This document shows, one piece after another, positions 9,043-22,603 of a DNA stretch of 64,000 bases. The notes beneath the pieces are model-generated. The model saw only the letters and a list, made by a program, of their open reading frames with translations, made no database searches and was not told the origin of the DNA. Where the stretch lies: contig NC_133570.1 in assembly GCF_048773025.1 (NCBI RefSeq), forward strand, positions 26,138,001 through 26,202,000. The letters run 5' to 3'. How positions within the stretch are numbered: position 1 is the stretch's first letter; each line of letters begins with the position of its first letter. Source of the stretch: Camelus bactrianus (Eukaryota; Chordata; Mammalia; Artiodactyla; Camelidae). The position numbers and the translations under genes were made by a program.

Positions 9043-10904
9043 ACTCAGAATTCTGGAACACGGATGACTGTGTGGGGGAGGTTCGGGGCCGCCCTCCACG
9101 CAGCTGCCTTGTGTCACAGGTGTTCACTGGCAGGTGGAAGTCCGCTAATTACCTCTCCTGTCCATGGGGAGGCACTAGATGCTACCTGCGTTTCCAGGAC
9201 AACCCCCTCCTTTCCCCAGAAGCCCGCACAGGGAGGGACTCTGGGAAGTCACTCGAAGGGCTCCTAGGAGATCCCGGGTTCTGCAGACAGAAGATGGAAC
9301 CTCCCCACACTCAGAATTCCGGAACACGGTTGACTGTGTGGGGGAGTTTCGGGGCCGACCTCCACGAAGCTGCCTGGTGTCACAGGTGTTCCCTGGTAGG
9401 TGGAAGTCCGCTAATTACCTCCCCTGTCCATGGGGATGCACTAGATGCTACCTGCTTTTCCAGCCCAACCCCCGCCGTTCCCCGGCAGCCCGCACAGGGA
9501 GGGACTGGGGGAAGACACTCGAAGGGCTCCTAGGAGATCCCGGGTGCTGCAGACAGAAGACGGAACCTCCCCACACTCAGAATTCCGGAACACGGTTGAC
9601 TGTGTGGGGGAGTTTCGGGGCCGAACTCCACGAAGCTGCCTGGTGTCACAGGTGTTCCCTGGCAGGGGGAAGTCCGCTAATTACCTCCCCTGTCCATCGG
9701 GATGCACTAGATGCTACCGGGGTTTCCAGCCCAACCCCCGCCTTTCCCTGGCTGCCCGCACTGGGAGGGACTAGGGGAAGACTCTCGAAGGGCTCCTAGG
9801 AGATCCCGGTTGCTGCAGACAAAAGACGGAACCTCCCCACACTCAGAATTCCGGAACACGGGTGACTGTGTGTGTGAGGTTTAGGGCCGCCCTCCACACA
9901 GATTCCTGGTGTCACAGGTGTTCCCTAGTAGGGTGAAGACCGCTAATTACCTCCCCAGTCCATGGGGAGGCACTAGATGCTACCTGAGATTCCAGCCCAA
10001 CACCCGCCTTTCCCCGGCAGCCCGCAGTGTGAGGGATTCGGGGAAGACACTCGAAGGGCTCCTAGGAGATCCCGGGTGCTGCAGACAGAAGACGGAACCT
10101 CCCCACACTCAGAATTCCGGAACACGGCTGACTGTGTGGGGGAGGTTCGGGGCCGCCCTCCACGCAGCTGCCTGGTGTCACAGGTGTTCCCTGGCAGGGG
10201 GAAGTCCGCTAATTACCTCCCTTGTCCATGGGGAGGCACTAGATTCTACCTGCTTTTCCAGCCCAACCCCCGCCTTTCCCCGGCAGTCCGCACAGGGAGG
10301 GAATGGGGGAAGACACTCGAAAGGCTCCTAGGAGAACCCGGGTGCTGCAGACAGAAGACGGAACCTCCCCACACTTAGAATTCCGGAACACGTGTGACTG
10401 TGTTGGTGAGGTTTAGGGCCGCACTCCACGCAGCTTCCTGGAGTCACAGGTGTTCCCTGGCAGGGGGAAGTCCGCTAATTACCTCCCTTGTCCATGTGGA
10501 GGCACTAGATGCTACCTGCTTTTTCAGCCCAACCCCCGCCTTTCCCCGGCAGCCCGCACAGGGAGGGACTGGGGGAAGACCTTCGAAGGGCTCCTAGGAG
10601 ATCCCGGGTGCTGCAGACAAAAGACGGAACCTCCCCACACTCAGAATCCCGGAACACGGCTGACTGTGTTGGAGAGGTTCGGGGCCGCACTCCACGCAGC
10701 TGCCTGGTGTCTCAGGTGTTCCCTGGCAGGGGGAAGTCCGCTAATTTCCTCCCTTGTCCATGGGGAGGCACAAGATGCTACCTGATTTTCCAGCCCAACC
10801 TCCGCCATTCCCCGGCAGCCCGCACAGGGAGGGACTGGGGGAAGACACTCGAAGGGCTCCTAGGTGAACCCGGGTGCTGCAGACATAAGACAGAACATCC
10901 CCAC
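9043..10904 (+). repeat. HOR 7-mer A-G
   Basis: Seven full-length monomers. It starts the second copy of the 5053 bp super-repeat and carries scattered single differences from 3990-5851. Confidence 0.92.
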
Positions 10905-13900
10905 ACTCAGAATTCTGGAACACGGATGACTGTGTGGGGGAGGTTCGGGGCCGCCCTCCACGCAGCTGCCTTGTGTCACAGGTGTTCACTGGCAGGTGGA
11001 AGTCCGCTAATTACCTCTCCTGTCCATGGGGAGGCACTAGATGCTACCTGCGTTTCCAGAACAACCCCCTCCTTTCCCCAGAAGCCCGCACAGGGAGGGA
11101 CTCTGGGAAGTCACTCGAAGGGCTCCTAGGAGATCCCGGGTTCTGCAGACAGAAGATGGAACCTCCCCACACTCAGAATTCCGGAACACGGTTGACTGTG
11201 TGGGGGAGTTTCGGGGCCGACCTCCACGAAGCTGCCTGGTGTCACAGGTGTTCCCTGGTAGGTGGAAGTCCGCTAATTACCTCCCCTGTCCATGGGGATG
11301 CACTAGATGCTACCTGCTTTTCCAGCCCAACCCCCGCCGTTCCCCGGCAGCCCGCACAGGGAGGGACTGGGGGAAGACACTCGAAGGGCTCCTAGGAGAT
11401 CCCGGGTGCTGCAGACAGAAGACGGAACCTCCCCACACTCAGAATTCCGGAACACGGTTGACTGTGTGGGGGAGTTTCGGGGCCGAACTCCACGAAGCTG
11501 CCTTGTGTCACAGGTGTTCCCTGGCAGGGGGAAGTCCGCTAATTACCTCCCATGTCCATCGGGATGCACTAGATGCTACCTGGGTTTCCAGCCCAACCCC
11601 CGCCTTTCCCTGGCTGCCCGCACTGGGAGGGACTAGGGGAAGACTCACGAAGGGCTCCTAGGAGATCCCGGTTGCTGCAGACAAAAGACGGAACCTCCCC
11701 ACACTCAGAATTCCGGAACACGGGTGACTGTGTGTGTGAGGTTTAGGGCCGCCCTCCACACAGATTCCTGGTGTCACAGGTGTTCCCTAGTAGGGTGAAG
11801 ACCGCTAATTACCTCCCCTGTCCATGGGGAGGCACTAGATGCTACCTGAGATTCCAGCCCAACCCCCGCCTTTCCCTGGCAGCCCGCAGTGTGAGGGATT
11901 CGGGGAAGACACTCGAAGGGCTCCTAGGAGATCCCGGGTGCTGCAGACAGAAGACGGAACCTCCCCACACTCAGAATTCCGGAACACGGCTGACTGTGTG
12001 GGGGAGGTTCGGGGCCGCCCTCCACGCAGCTGCCTGGTGTCACAGGTGTTCCCTGGCAGGGGGAAGTCCGCTAATTACCTCCCTTGTCCATGGGGAGGCA
12101 CAAGATGCTACCTGCTTTTCCAGCCCAACCCCCGCCTTTCCCCGGCAGCCCGCACAGGGAGGGACTGGGGGAAGACACTCGAAAGGCTCCTAGGAGAACC
12201 CGGGTGCTGCAGACAGAAGACGGAACCTCCCCACACTCAGAATTCCGGAACACGTGTGACTGTGTGGGTGAGGTTTAGGGCCGCACTCCACGCAGCTTCC
12301 TGTTGTCACAGTTGTTCCCTGGCAGGGGGAAGTCCGCTAATTACCTCCCTTGTCCATGGGGAGGCACTAGATTCTACCTGCTTTTCCAGCCCAACCCCCG
12401 CCGTTCCCCGGCAGCCCGCACAGAGAGGGACTGGGGGAAGACACTCGAAACTCTCCTAGGAGACCCTGGGTGCTGCAGACTGAAGACGGAACTTAACCAC
12501 AATCAGAATTCCGGAACACGGCTGACTGTGTGGGGGAGGTTCGGGGCCGCCCTCCACGCAGCTTCCTGGAGTCACAGGTGTTCCCTGGCAGGGGGAAGTC
12601 CGCTAATTACCTCCCTTGTCCATGTGGAGGCACTAGATGCTACCTGCTTTTTCAGCCCAACCCCCGCCTTTCCCCGGCAGTCCGCACAGGGAGGGACTGG
12701 GGGAAGACCCTCGAAGGGCTCCTAGGAGATCCCGGGTGCTGCAGACAGAAGACGGAACCTCCCCACACTCAGAATCCCGGAACACGGCTGACTGTGTTGG
12801 AGAGGTTCGGGGCCGCACTCCACGCAGCTGCCTGGTGTCTCAGGTGTTCCCTGGCAGGGGGAAGTCCGCTAATTACCTCCCTTGTCCATGGGGAGGCACT
12901 AGATGCTACCTGCTTTTCCAGCCCAACCCCTGCCGTTCCCCGTCAGCCCGCACAGGGAGGGACTGGGGGAAGACACTCGAAACTCTCCTTGGAGAACCCG
13001 GGTGCTGCAGACAGAAGACGGAACTTCCCCACAATCAGAATTCCGGAACACGGCTGACTGTGTGGGGGAGGTTCGGGGCCGCCCTCCACGCAGCTGCCTG
13101 TTGTCACAGGTGTTCCCTGGCAGGGAGAAGTCCGCTAATTACCTCCCCTGTCCATGGGGAAGCACTAGATGCTACCGGCGTTTCCAGCCCAACCCCCTCC
13201 TTTCCTCGGCAGCCCGCACTGGGACGGACTGGGGGAAGACACTCGAAGGGCTCCTAGGAGATCCCGGGTGCTGCAGACAGAAGACGGAACCTCCCCACAC
13301 TCAGAATTCCGGAACAAGGGTGACTGTGAGGGTGAGGTTTAGGGCCGCACTCCACGCAGCTTCCTGGTGTCACAGGTGTTCCCTGGCAGGGGGAATTCCG
13401 CTAATTACCTCCCTTGTCCATGGGGAGGCACAAGATGCTACCTGCTTTTCCAGCCCAACCCCCGCCTTTCCCGGCTGTCCGCACAGGGAGGGACTGGGGG
13501 AAGACACTCGAAAGGCTCCTAGGAGAACCCGGGTGCTGCACACAGAAGACGGAACCTCCCCACACTTAGAATTCCGGAACACGTGTGACTGTGTTGGTGA
13601 GGTTTAAGGCCGCACTCCACGCAGCTTCCTGGAGTCACAGGTGTTCCCTGGCAGGGGGAAGTCCGCTAATTACCTCCCTTGTCCATGTGGAGGCACTAGA
13701 TGCTACCTGCTTTTTCAGCCCAACCCCCGCCTTTCCCCGGCAGCCCGCACAGGGAGGGACTGGAGGAAGACCCTCGAAGGGCTCCTAGGAGATCCCGGGT
13801 GCTGCAGACATAAGACGGAACCTCCCCACACTCAGAATCCCGGAACACGGCTGACTGTGTTGGAGAGGTTCGGGACCGCACTCCACGCAGCTGCCTGGTG

Positions 13901-14095
13901 TCTCAGGTGTTCCCTGGCAGGGGGAAGTCCGCTAATTTCCTCCCTTGTCCATGGGGAGGCACAAGATGCTACCTGATTTTCCAGCCCAACCTCCGCCATT
14001 CCCCGGCAGCCCGCACAGGGAGGGACTGGGGGAAGACACTCGAAGGGCTCCTAGGTGAACCCGGGTGCTGCAGACTTAAGACAGAACATCCCCAC
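10905..14095 (+). repeat. HOR 12-mer with J/F and G/I' chimeras
   Basis: Same length (3191 bp) as 5852-9042. The seventh monomer (12501) switches from J to F, and the eighth (12767) starts as G and ends as I'. This chimeric form, not the 5852 form, was copied to 26859-29783. Private variants at the right end: 'ggactggaggaag' near 13760, 'cgggaccgcac' near 13872 and 'gcagacttaagac' near 14070. Confidence 0.88.
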
Positions 14096-15956
14096 ACTCA
14101 GAATTCTGGAACACGGATGACTGTGTGGGGGAGGTTCGGGGCCGCCCTCCACGCAGCTGCCTTGTGTCACAGGTGTTCACTGGCAGGTGGAAGTCCGCTA
14201 ATTACCTCTCCTGTCCATGGGGAGGCACTAGATGCTACCTGCGTTTCCAGGACAACCCCCTCCTTTCCCCAGAAGCCCGCACAGGGAGGGACTCGGGAAG
14301 TCACTCGAAGGGCTCCTAGGAGATCCCGGGTTCTGCAGACAGAAGATGGAACCTCCCCACACTCAGAATTCCGGAACACGGTTGACTGTGTGGGGGAGTT
14401 TCGGGGCCGACCTCCACGAAGCTGCCTGGTGTCACAGGTGTTCCCTGGTAGGTGGAAGTCCGCTAATTACCTCCCCTGTCCATGGGGATGCACTAGATGC
14501 TACCTGCTTTTCCAGCCCAACCCCCGCCGTTCCCCGGCAGCCCGCACAGGGAGGGACTGGGGGAAGACACTCGAAGGGCTCCTAGGAGATCCCGGGTGCT
14601 GCAGACAGAAGACGGAACCTCCCCACACTCAGAATTCCGGAACACGGTTGACTGTGTGGGGGAGTTTCGGGGCCGAACTCCACGAAGCTGCCTGGTGTCA
14701 CAGGTGTTCCCTGGCAGGGGGAAGTCCGCTAATTACCTCCCCTGTCCATCGGGATGCACTAGATGCTACCTGGGTTTCCAGCCCAACCCCCGCCTTTCCC
14801 TGGCTGCCCGCACTGGGAGGGACTAGGGGAAGACTCTCGAAGGGCTCCTATGAGATCCCGGTTGCTGCAGACAAAAGACGGAACCTCCCCACACTCAGAA
14901 TTCCTTAACATGAGTGACTGTGTGTGTGAGGTTTAGGGCCGCCCTCCACACAGATTCCTGGTGTCACAGGTGTTCCCTAGTAGGGTGAAGACCGCTAATT
15001 ACCTCCCCAGTCCATGGGGAGGCACTAGATGCTACCTGAGATTCCAGCCCAACCCCCGCCTTTCCCCGGCAGCCCGCAGTGTGAGGGATTCGGGGAAGAC
15101 ACTCGAAGGGCTCCTAGGAGATCCCGGGTGCTGCAGACAGAAGACGGAACCTCCCCACACTCAGAATTCCGGAACACGGCTGACTGTGTGGGGGAGGTTC
15201 GGGGCCGCCCTCCACGCAGCTGCCTGGTGTCACAGGTGTTCCCTGGCAGGGGGAAGTCCGCTAATTACCTCCCTTGTCCATGGGGAGGCACTAGATTCTA
15301 CCTGCTTTTCCAGCCCAACCCCCGCCTTTCCCCGGCAGTCCGCACAGGGAGGGAATGGGGGAAGACACTCGAAAGGCTCCTAGGAGAACCCGGGTGCTGC
15401 AGACAGAAGACGGAACCTCCCCACACTTAGAATTCCGGAACACGTGTGACTGTGTTGGTGAGGTTTAGGGCCGCACTCCACGCAGCTTCCTGGAGTCACA
15501 GGTGTTCCCTGGCAGGGGGAAGTCCGCTAATTACCTCCCCTGTCCATGTGGAGGCACTAGATGCTACCTGCTTTTTCAGCCCAACCCCCGCCTTTCCCCG
15601 GCAGCCCGCACAGGGAGGGACTGGGGGAAGACCCTCGAAGGGCTCCTAGGAGATCCCGGGTGCTGCAGACAAAAGACGGAACCTCCCCACACTCAGAATC
15701 CCGGAACACGGCTGACTGTGTTGGAGAGGTTCGGGGCCGCACTCCACGCAGCTGCCTGGTGTCTCAGGTGTTCCCTGGCAGGGGGAAGTCCGCTAATTTC
15801 CTCCCTTGTCCATGGGGAGGCACAAGATGCTACCTGATTTTCCAGCCCAACCTCCGCCATTCCCCGGCAGCCCGCACAGGGAGGGACTGGGGGAAGACAC
15901 TCGAAGGGCTCCTAGGTGAACCCGGGTGCTGCAGACATAAGACAGAACATCCCCAC
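14096..15956 (+). repeat. HOR 7-mer A-G (1861 bp)
   Basis: Same order as the other 7-mers. One base is missing in A ('gggactcgggaag' near 14292). D at 14893 carries the private start 'attccttaacatgagtg'. Confidence 0.9.
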
Positions 15957-18900
15957 ACTCAGAATTCTGGAACACGGATGACTGTGTGGGGGAGGTTCGG
16001 GGCCGCCCTCCACGCAGCTGCCTTGTGTCACAGGTGTTCACTGGCAGGTGGAAGTCCGCTAATTACCTCTCCTGTCCATGGGGAGGCACTAGATGCTACC
16101 TGCGTTTCCAGGACAACCCCCTCCTTTCCCCAGCAGCCCGCACAGGGAGGGACTCTGGGAAGTCACTCGAAGGGCTCCTAGGAGATCCCGGGTTCTGCAG
16201 ACAGAAGATGGAACCTCCCCACACTCAGAATTCCGGAACACGGTTGACTGTGTGGGGGAGTTTCGGGGCCGACCTCCACGAAGCTGCCTGGTGTCACAGG
16301 TGTTCCCTGGTAGGTGGAAGTCCGCTAATTACCTCCCCTGTCCATGGGGATGCACTAGATGCTACCTGCTTTTCCAGCCCAACCCCCGCCGTTCCCCGGC
16401 AGCCCGCACAGGGAGGGACTGGGGGAAGACACTCGAAGGGCTCCTAGGAGATCCCGGGTGCTGCAGACAGAAGACGGAACCTCCCCACACTCAGAATTCC
16501 GGAACACGGTTGACTGTGTGGGGGAGTTTCGGGGCCGAACTCCACGAAGCTGCCTGGTGTCACAGGTGTTCCCTGGCAGGGGGAAGTCCGCTAATTACCT
16601 CCCATGTCCATCGGGATGCAATAGATGCTACCTGGGTTTCCAGCCCAACCCCCGCCTTTCCCTGGCTGCCCGCAATGGGAGGGACTAGGGGAAGACTCTC
16701 GAATGGCTCCTAGGAGATCCCGGTTGCTGCAGACAAAAGACGGAACCTCCCCACACTCAGAATTCCGGAACACGGGTGACTGTGTGTGTGAGGTTTAGGG
16801 CCGCCCTCCACACAGATTCCTGGTGTCACAGGTGTTCCCTAGTAGGGTGAAGACCGCTAATTACCTCCCCTGTCCATGGGGAGGCACTAGATGCTACCTG
16901 AGATTCCAGCCCAACCCCCGCCTTTCCCTGGCAGCCCGCAGTGTGAGGGATTCGGGGAAGACACTCGAAGGGCTCCTAGGAGATCCCGGGTGCTGCAGAC
17001 AGAAGACGGAACCTCCCCACACTCAGAATTCCGGAACACGGTTGACTGTGTGGGGGAGTTTCGGGGCCGAACTCCACGAAGCTGCCTGGTGTCACAGGTG
17101 TTCCCTGGCAGGGGGAAGTCCGCTAATTACCTCCCCTGTCCATCGGGATGCACTAGATGCTACCTGGGTTTCCAGCCCAACCCCCGCCTTTCCCTGGCTG
17201 CCCGCACTGGGAGGGACTAGGGGAAGACTCTCGAAGGGCTCCTATGAGATCCCGGTTGCTGCAGACAAAAGACGGAACCTCCCCACACTCAGAATTCCTT
17301 AACATGAGTGACTGTGTGTGTGAGGTTTAGGGCCGCCCTCCACACAGATTCCTGGTGTCACAGGTGTTCCCTAGTAGGGTGAAGACCGCTAATTACCTCC
17401 CCAGTCCATGGGGAGGCACTAGATGCTACCTGAGATTCCAGCCCAACCCCCGCCTTTCCCCGGCAGCCCGCAGTGTGAGGGATTCGGGGAAGACACTCGA
17501 AGGGCTCCTAGGAGATCCCGGGTGCTGCAGACAGAAGACGGAACCTCCCCACACTCAGAATTCCGGAACACGGCTGACTGTGTGGGGGAGGTTCGGGGCC
17601 GCCCTCCACGCAGCTGCCTGGTGTCACAGGTGTTCCCTGGCAGGGGGAAGTCCGCTAATTACCTCCCTTGTCCATGGGGAGGCACTAGATTCTACCTGCT
17701 TTTCCAGCCCAACCCCCGCCTTTCCCCGGCAGTCCGCACAGGGAGGGAATGGGGGAAGACACTCGAAAGGCTCCTAGGAGAACCCGGGTGCTGCAGACAG
17801 AAGACGGAACCTCCCCACACTTAGAATTCCGGAACACGTGTGACTGTGTTGGTGAGGTTTAGGGCCGCACTCCACGCAGCTTCCTGGAGTCACAGGTGTT
17901 CCCTGGCAGGGGGAAGTCCGCTAATTACCTCCCCTGTCCATGTGGAGGCACTAGATGCTACCTGCTTTTTCAGCCCAACCCCCGCCTTTCCCCGGCAGCC
18001 CGCACAGGGAGGGACTGGGGGAAGACCCTCGAAGGGCTCCTAGGAGATCCCGGGTGCTGCAGACAAAAGACGGAACCTCCCCACACTCAGAATCCCGGAA
18101 CACGGCTGACTGTGTTGGAGAGGTTCGGGGCCGCACTCCACGCAGCTGCCTGGTGTCTCAGGTGTTCCCTGGCAGGGGGAAGTCCGCTAATTTCCTCCCT
18201 TGTCCATGGGGAGGCACAAGATGCTACCTGATTTTCCAGCCCAACCTCCGCCATTCCCCGGCAGCCCGCACAGGGAGGGACTGGGGGAAGACACTCGAAG
18301 GGCTCCTAGGTGAACCCGGGTGCTGCAGACATAAGACAGAACATCCCCACACTCAGAATTCTGGAACACGGATGACTGTGTGGGGGAGGTTCGGGGCCGC
18401 CCTCCACGCAGCTGCCTTGTGTCACAGGTGTTCACTGGCAGGTGGAAGTCCGCTAATTACCTCTCCTGTCCATGGGGAGGCACTAGATGCTACCTGCGTT
18501 TCCAGGACAACCCCCTCCTTTCCCCAGCAGCCCGCACAGGGAGGGACTCTGGGAAGTCACTCGAAGGGCTCCTAGGAGATCCCGGGTTCTGCAGACAGAA
18601 GATGGAACCTCCCCACACTCAGAATTCCGGAACACGGTTGACTGTGTGGGGGAGTTTCGGGGCCGACCTCCACGAAGCTGCCTGGTGTCACAGGTGTTCC
18701 CTGGTAGGTGGAAGTCCGCTAATTACCTCCCCTGTCCATGGGGATGCACTAGATGCTACCTGCTTTTCCAGCCCAACCCCCGCCGTTCCCCGGCAGCCCG
18801 CACAGGGAGGGACTGGGGGAAGACACTCGAAGGGCTCCTAGGAGATCCCGGGTGCTGCAGACAGAAGACGGAACCTCCCCACACTCAGAATTCCGGAACA

Positions 18901-19414
18901 CGGTTGACTGTGTGGGGGAGTTTCGGGGCCGAATTCCACGAAGCTGCCTGGTGTCACAGGTGTTCCCTGGCAGGGGGAAGTCCGCTAATTACCTCCCATG
19001 TCCATCGGGATGCACTAGATGCTACCTGGGTTTCCAGCCCAACCCCCGCCTTTCCCTGGCTGCCCGCAATGGGAGGGACTAGGGGAAGACTCTCGAAGGG
19101 CTCCTAGGAGATCCCGGATGCTGCAGACAAAAGACGGAACCTCCCCACACTCAGAATTCCGGAACACGGGTGACTGTGTGTGTGAGGTTTAGGGCCGCCC
19201 TCCACACAGATTCCTGGTGTCACAGGTGTTCCCTAGTAGGGTGAAGACCGCTAATTACCTCCCCTGTCCATGGGGAGGCACTAGATGCTACCTGAGATTC
19301 CAGCCCAACCCCCGCCTTTCCCTGGCAGCCCGCAGTGTGAGGGACTCGGGGAAGACACTCGAAGGGCTCCTAGGAGATCCCGGGTGCTGCAGACAGAAGA
19401 CGGAACCTCCCCAC
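14627..19414 (+). repeat. Tandem duplication of nine monomers (2 x 2394 bp)
   Basis: 14627-17020 and 17021-19414 both read C-D-E-F-G-A-B-C-D. Private markers are shared at the same offset: 'cctatgagatcccgg' near 14847 and 17241, and 'attccttaacatgagtg' near 14900 and 17294. The second copy is followed by H, the first by C. Confidence 0.9.
15957..18350 (+). repeat. HOR 9-mer A-B-C-D-C-D-E-F-G
   Basis: Nine full-length monomers. The doubled C-D results from the tandem duplication 14627-17020/17021-19414. The second D (17287) has the same private 'attccttaacatgagtg' start as 14893. Confidence 0.9.
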
Positions 19415-20210
19415 ACTCAGAATTCCGGAACACGGCTGACTGTGTGGGGGAGGTTCGGGGCCGCCCTCCACGCAGCTGCGTGGTGTCACAGGTGTTCCCT
19501 GGCAGGGGGAAGTCCGCTAATTACCTCCCTTGTCCATGGGGAGGCACAAGATGCTAACTGCTTTTCCAGCCCAACCCCCGCCTTTCCCCGGCAGCCCGCC
19601 CAGGGAGGGACTGGGGGAAGACACTCGAAAGGCTCCTAGGAGAACCCGGGTGCTGCAGACAGAAGACGGAACCTCCCCACACTCAGAATTCCGGAACACG
19701 TGTGACTGTGTGGGTGAGGTTTAGGGCCGCACTCCACGCAGCTTCCTGTTGTCACAGTTGTTCCCTGGCAGGGGGAAGTCCGCTAATTACCTCCCTTGTC
19801 CATGGGGAGGCACTAGATTCTACCTGCTTTTCCAGCCCAACCCCCGCCGTTCCCCGGCAGCCCGCACAGAGAGGGACTTGGGAAGACACTCGAAACTCTC
19901 CTAGGAGACCCCGGGTGCTGCAGACTGAAGACGGAACTTAACCACAATCAGAATTCCGGAACACGGCTGACTGTGTGGGGGAGGTTCGGGGCCGCCCTCC
20001 ACGCAGCTTCCTGGAGTCACAGGTGTTCCCTGGCAGGGAGAAGTCCGCTAATTACCTCCCCTGTCCATGGGGAGGCACTAGATGCTACCGGCGTTTCCAG
20101 CCCAACCCCCTCCTTCCTAGGCAGCCCGCACTGGGACGGACTGGGGGAAGCCACTCGAAGGGCTCCTAGGAGAACCCGGGTGCTGCAGACATAAGACAGA
20201 ATCTCCCCAC

Positions 20211-20475
20211 ACTCAGAATTCCGGAACACGGGTGACTGTGTCGGTGAGGTTTAGGGCCGCACTCCACGCAGCTTCCTGGTGTCACAGGTGTTCCCTGGCA
20301 GGGGGAAGTCCGCTAATTACCTCCCTTGTCCATGGGGAGGCACTAGATGCTAACGGCGTTTCCAGCCCAACCCCCGCCTTTCCCCGGCTGCCCGCACTGG
20401 GAGGGACTCGGGGAAGACTCTTGAAGGGCTCCTAGGATATAAGTGTGCTGCAGACAAAAGACGGAACCTCCCCAA
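20211..20475 (+). repeat. Monomer type M (265 bp)
   Basis: Diagnostic variants: 'gactgtgtcggtgagg', 'gatgctaacggcg', 'gggaagactcttgaagg' and 'ctcctaggatataag', where the CTCCTAGGAG/CCCGGG region is altered and one base shorter. It recurs at 24466, 36168, 42280 and 44406. A derivative M' with the normal 'ggagatcccggg' appears at 47862, 50787 and 55039. Confidence 0.83.
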
Positions 20476-20741
20476 ACTCAGAATCCCGGAACAAGTCTGA
20501 CTGCGTGGGAGAGGTTCGGGGCCGCCCTCCACGCAGCTGCCTGGTGTCACAGGTGTTCCCTGGCAGGTGGAAGTCCGCTAATTACCTCCCCTGTCCATGG
20601 GGAAGCACTAGATGCTACTTGCGTTTCCAGCACAACCCCTTCCTTTCCCCGGCAGCCCGCACAGGGAGGGACTCTGGGAAGACACTCGAAGGGCTCCTAG
20701 GAGATCCCGGGTGCTGCCGACAGAAGACGGAACCTCCCCAC
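20476..20741 (+). repeat. Monomer type N
   Basis: Diagnostic variants: 'aaactcagaatcccgg', 'gtctgactg', 'gtgggagaggttcgg', 'ggaagcactagatgctactt', 'ccagcacaacccc' and 'gtgctgccgacag'. It always follows M. Recurs at 24731, 36433, 42545 and 44671. The derivative N' (48128, 51053, 55305) has 'cacttcatgct' or 'cccttcatgct'. Confidence 0.83.
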
Positions 20742-21007
20742 ACTCAGAATTCCGGATCACGGTTGACTGTGTGGGGGAGTTTCCGGGCTGACCTCCACGA
20801 AGCTGCCTGGTGTCACAGGTGTTCCCTGGCAGGTGGAAGTCCGCTAATTACCTCCCATGTCCATGGGGATGCACTAGATGCTACCTGCGTTTCCAGCCAA
20901 ACCCCCGCCTTTCCCTGGCTGCCCGCACTGGGAGGGACTAGGGGAAGACTCTCGAAGGGCTCCTAGGAGATCCCGGTTGCTGCAGACAGAAGACGGAACC
21001 TCCCCAC
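20742..21007 (+). repeat. Monomer type O
   Basis: Diagnostic variants: 'attccggatcacgg', 'gggctgacctccacgaag', 'ggcaggtggaag' and a C-like tail ('ctggctgcccgc', 'ggactaggggaagactctc'). It follows N as M-N-O at 24997, 36699, 42811 and 44937; at 40153 it follows K. Confidence 0.82.
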
Positions 21008-22603
21008 ACTCAGAATTCCGGAACACGTGTGACTGTGTGGGTGAGGTTTAGGGCCGCACTACACGCAGCTTCCTGTTGTCACAGTTGTTCCCTGGCAGGG
21101 GGAATTCCGCTAATTACCTCCCTTGTCCATGGGGAGGCACTAGATTCTACCTGCTTTTCCAGCCCAACCCCCGCCGTTCCCCGGCAGCCCGCACAGGGAG
21201 GGACTGGGGGAAGACACTCGAAGGGCTCCTAGGAGATCCCGGGTGCTGCAGACAGAAGACGGAACCTCCCCACACTCAGAATTCCGGAACACGGTTGACT
21301 GTGTGGGGGAGTTTCGGGGCCGAACTCCACGAAGCTGCCTGGTGTCACAGGTGTTCCCTGGCAGGGGGAAGTCCGCTAATTACCTCCCCTGTCCATCGGG
21401 ATGCACTAGATGCTACCTGGGTTTCCAGCCCAACCCCCGCCTTTCCCTGGCTGCCCGCACTGGGAGGGACTAGGGGAAGACTCTCGAAGGGCTCCTAGGA
21501 GATCCCGGTTGCTGCAGACAAAAGACGGAACCTCCCCACACTCAGAATTCCGGAACACGGGTGACTGTGTGTGTGAGGTTTAGGGCCGCCCTCCACACAG
21601 ATTCCTGGTGTCACAGGTGTTCCCTAGTAGGGTGAAGACCGCTAATTACCTCCCCAGTCCATGGGGAGGCACTAGATGCTACCTGAGATTCCAGCCCAAC
21701 ACCCGCCTTTCCCCGGCAGCCCGCAGTGTGAGGGATTCGGGGAAGACACTCGAAGGGCTCCTAGGAGATCCCGGGTGCTGCAGACAGAAGACGGAACCTC
21801 CCCACACTCAGAATTCCGGAACACGGCTGACTGTGTGGGGGAGGTTCGGGGCCGCCCTCCACGCAGCTGCCTGGTGTCACAGGTGTTCCCTGGCAGGGGG
21901 AAGTCCGCTAATTACCTCCCTTGTCCATGGGGAGGCACTAGATTCTACCTGCTTTTCCAGCCCAACCCCCGCCTTTCCCCGGCAGTCCGCACAGGGGGGG
22001 AATGGGGGAAGACACTCGAAAGGCTCCTAGGAGAACCCGGGTGCTGCAGACAGAAGACGGAACCTCCCCACACTTAGAATTCCGGAACACGTGTGACTGT
22101 GTTGGTGAGGTTTAGGGCCACACTCCACGCAGCTTCCTGGAGTCACAGGTGTTCCCTGGCAGGGGGAAGTCCGCTAATTACCTCCCTTGTCCATGTGGAG
22201 GCACTAGATGCTACCTGCTTTTTCAGCCCAACCCCCGCCTTTCCCCGGCAGCCCGCACAGGGAGGGACTGGGGGAAGACCTTCGAAGGGCTCCTAGGAGA
22301 TCCCGGGTGCTGCAGACAAAAGACGGAACCTCCCCACACTCAGAATCCCGGAACACGGCTGACTGTGTTGGAGAGGTTCGGGGCCGCACTCCACGCAGCT
22401 GCCTGGTGTCTCAGGTGTTCCCTGGCAGGGGGAAGTCCGCTAATTTCCTCCCTTGTCCATGGGGAGGCACAAGATGCTACCTGATTTTCCAGCCCAACCT
22501 CCGCCATTCCCCGGCAGCCCGCACAGGGAGGGACTGGGGGAAGACACTCGAAGGGCTCCTAGGTGAACCCGGGTGCTGCAGACATAAGACAGAACATCCC
22601 CAC

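Larger units (their letters stand above)
18351..22603 (+). repeat. HOR 16-mer with M-N-O insertion
   Basis: Order: A-B-C-D-H-I-(J/K with P tail)-M-N-O-I'-C-D-E-F-G, 4253 bp; the monomers at 19681, 19946 and 20211 are each 265 bp. First appearance of the M-N-O block that later defines region II. Confidence 0.87.

Noticed and set aside
20436-20443. TATA-like 'gatataag' in type M
   Set aside because: It is a local variant of the CTCCTAGGAG region with no supporting promoter elements or transcript evidence; too short to call.
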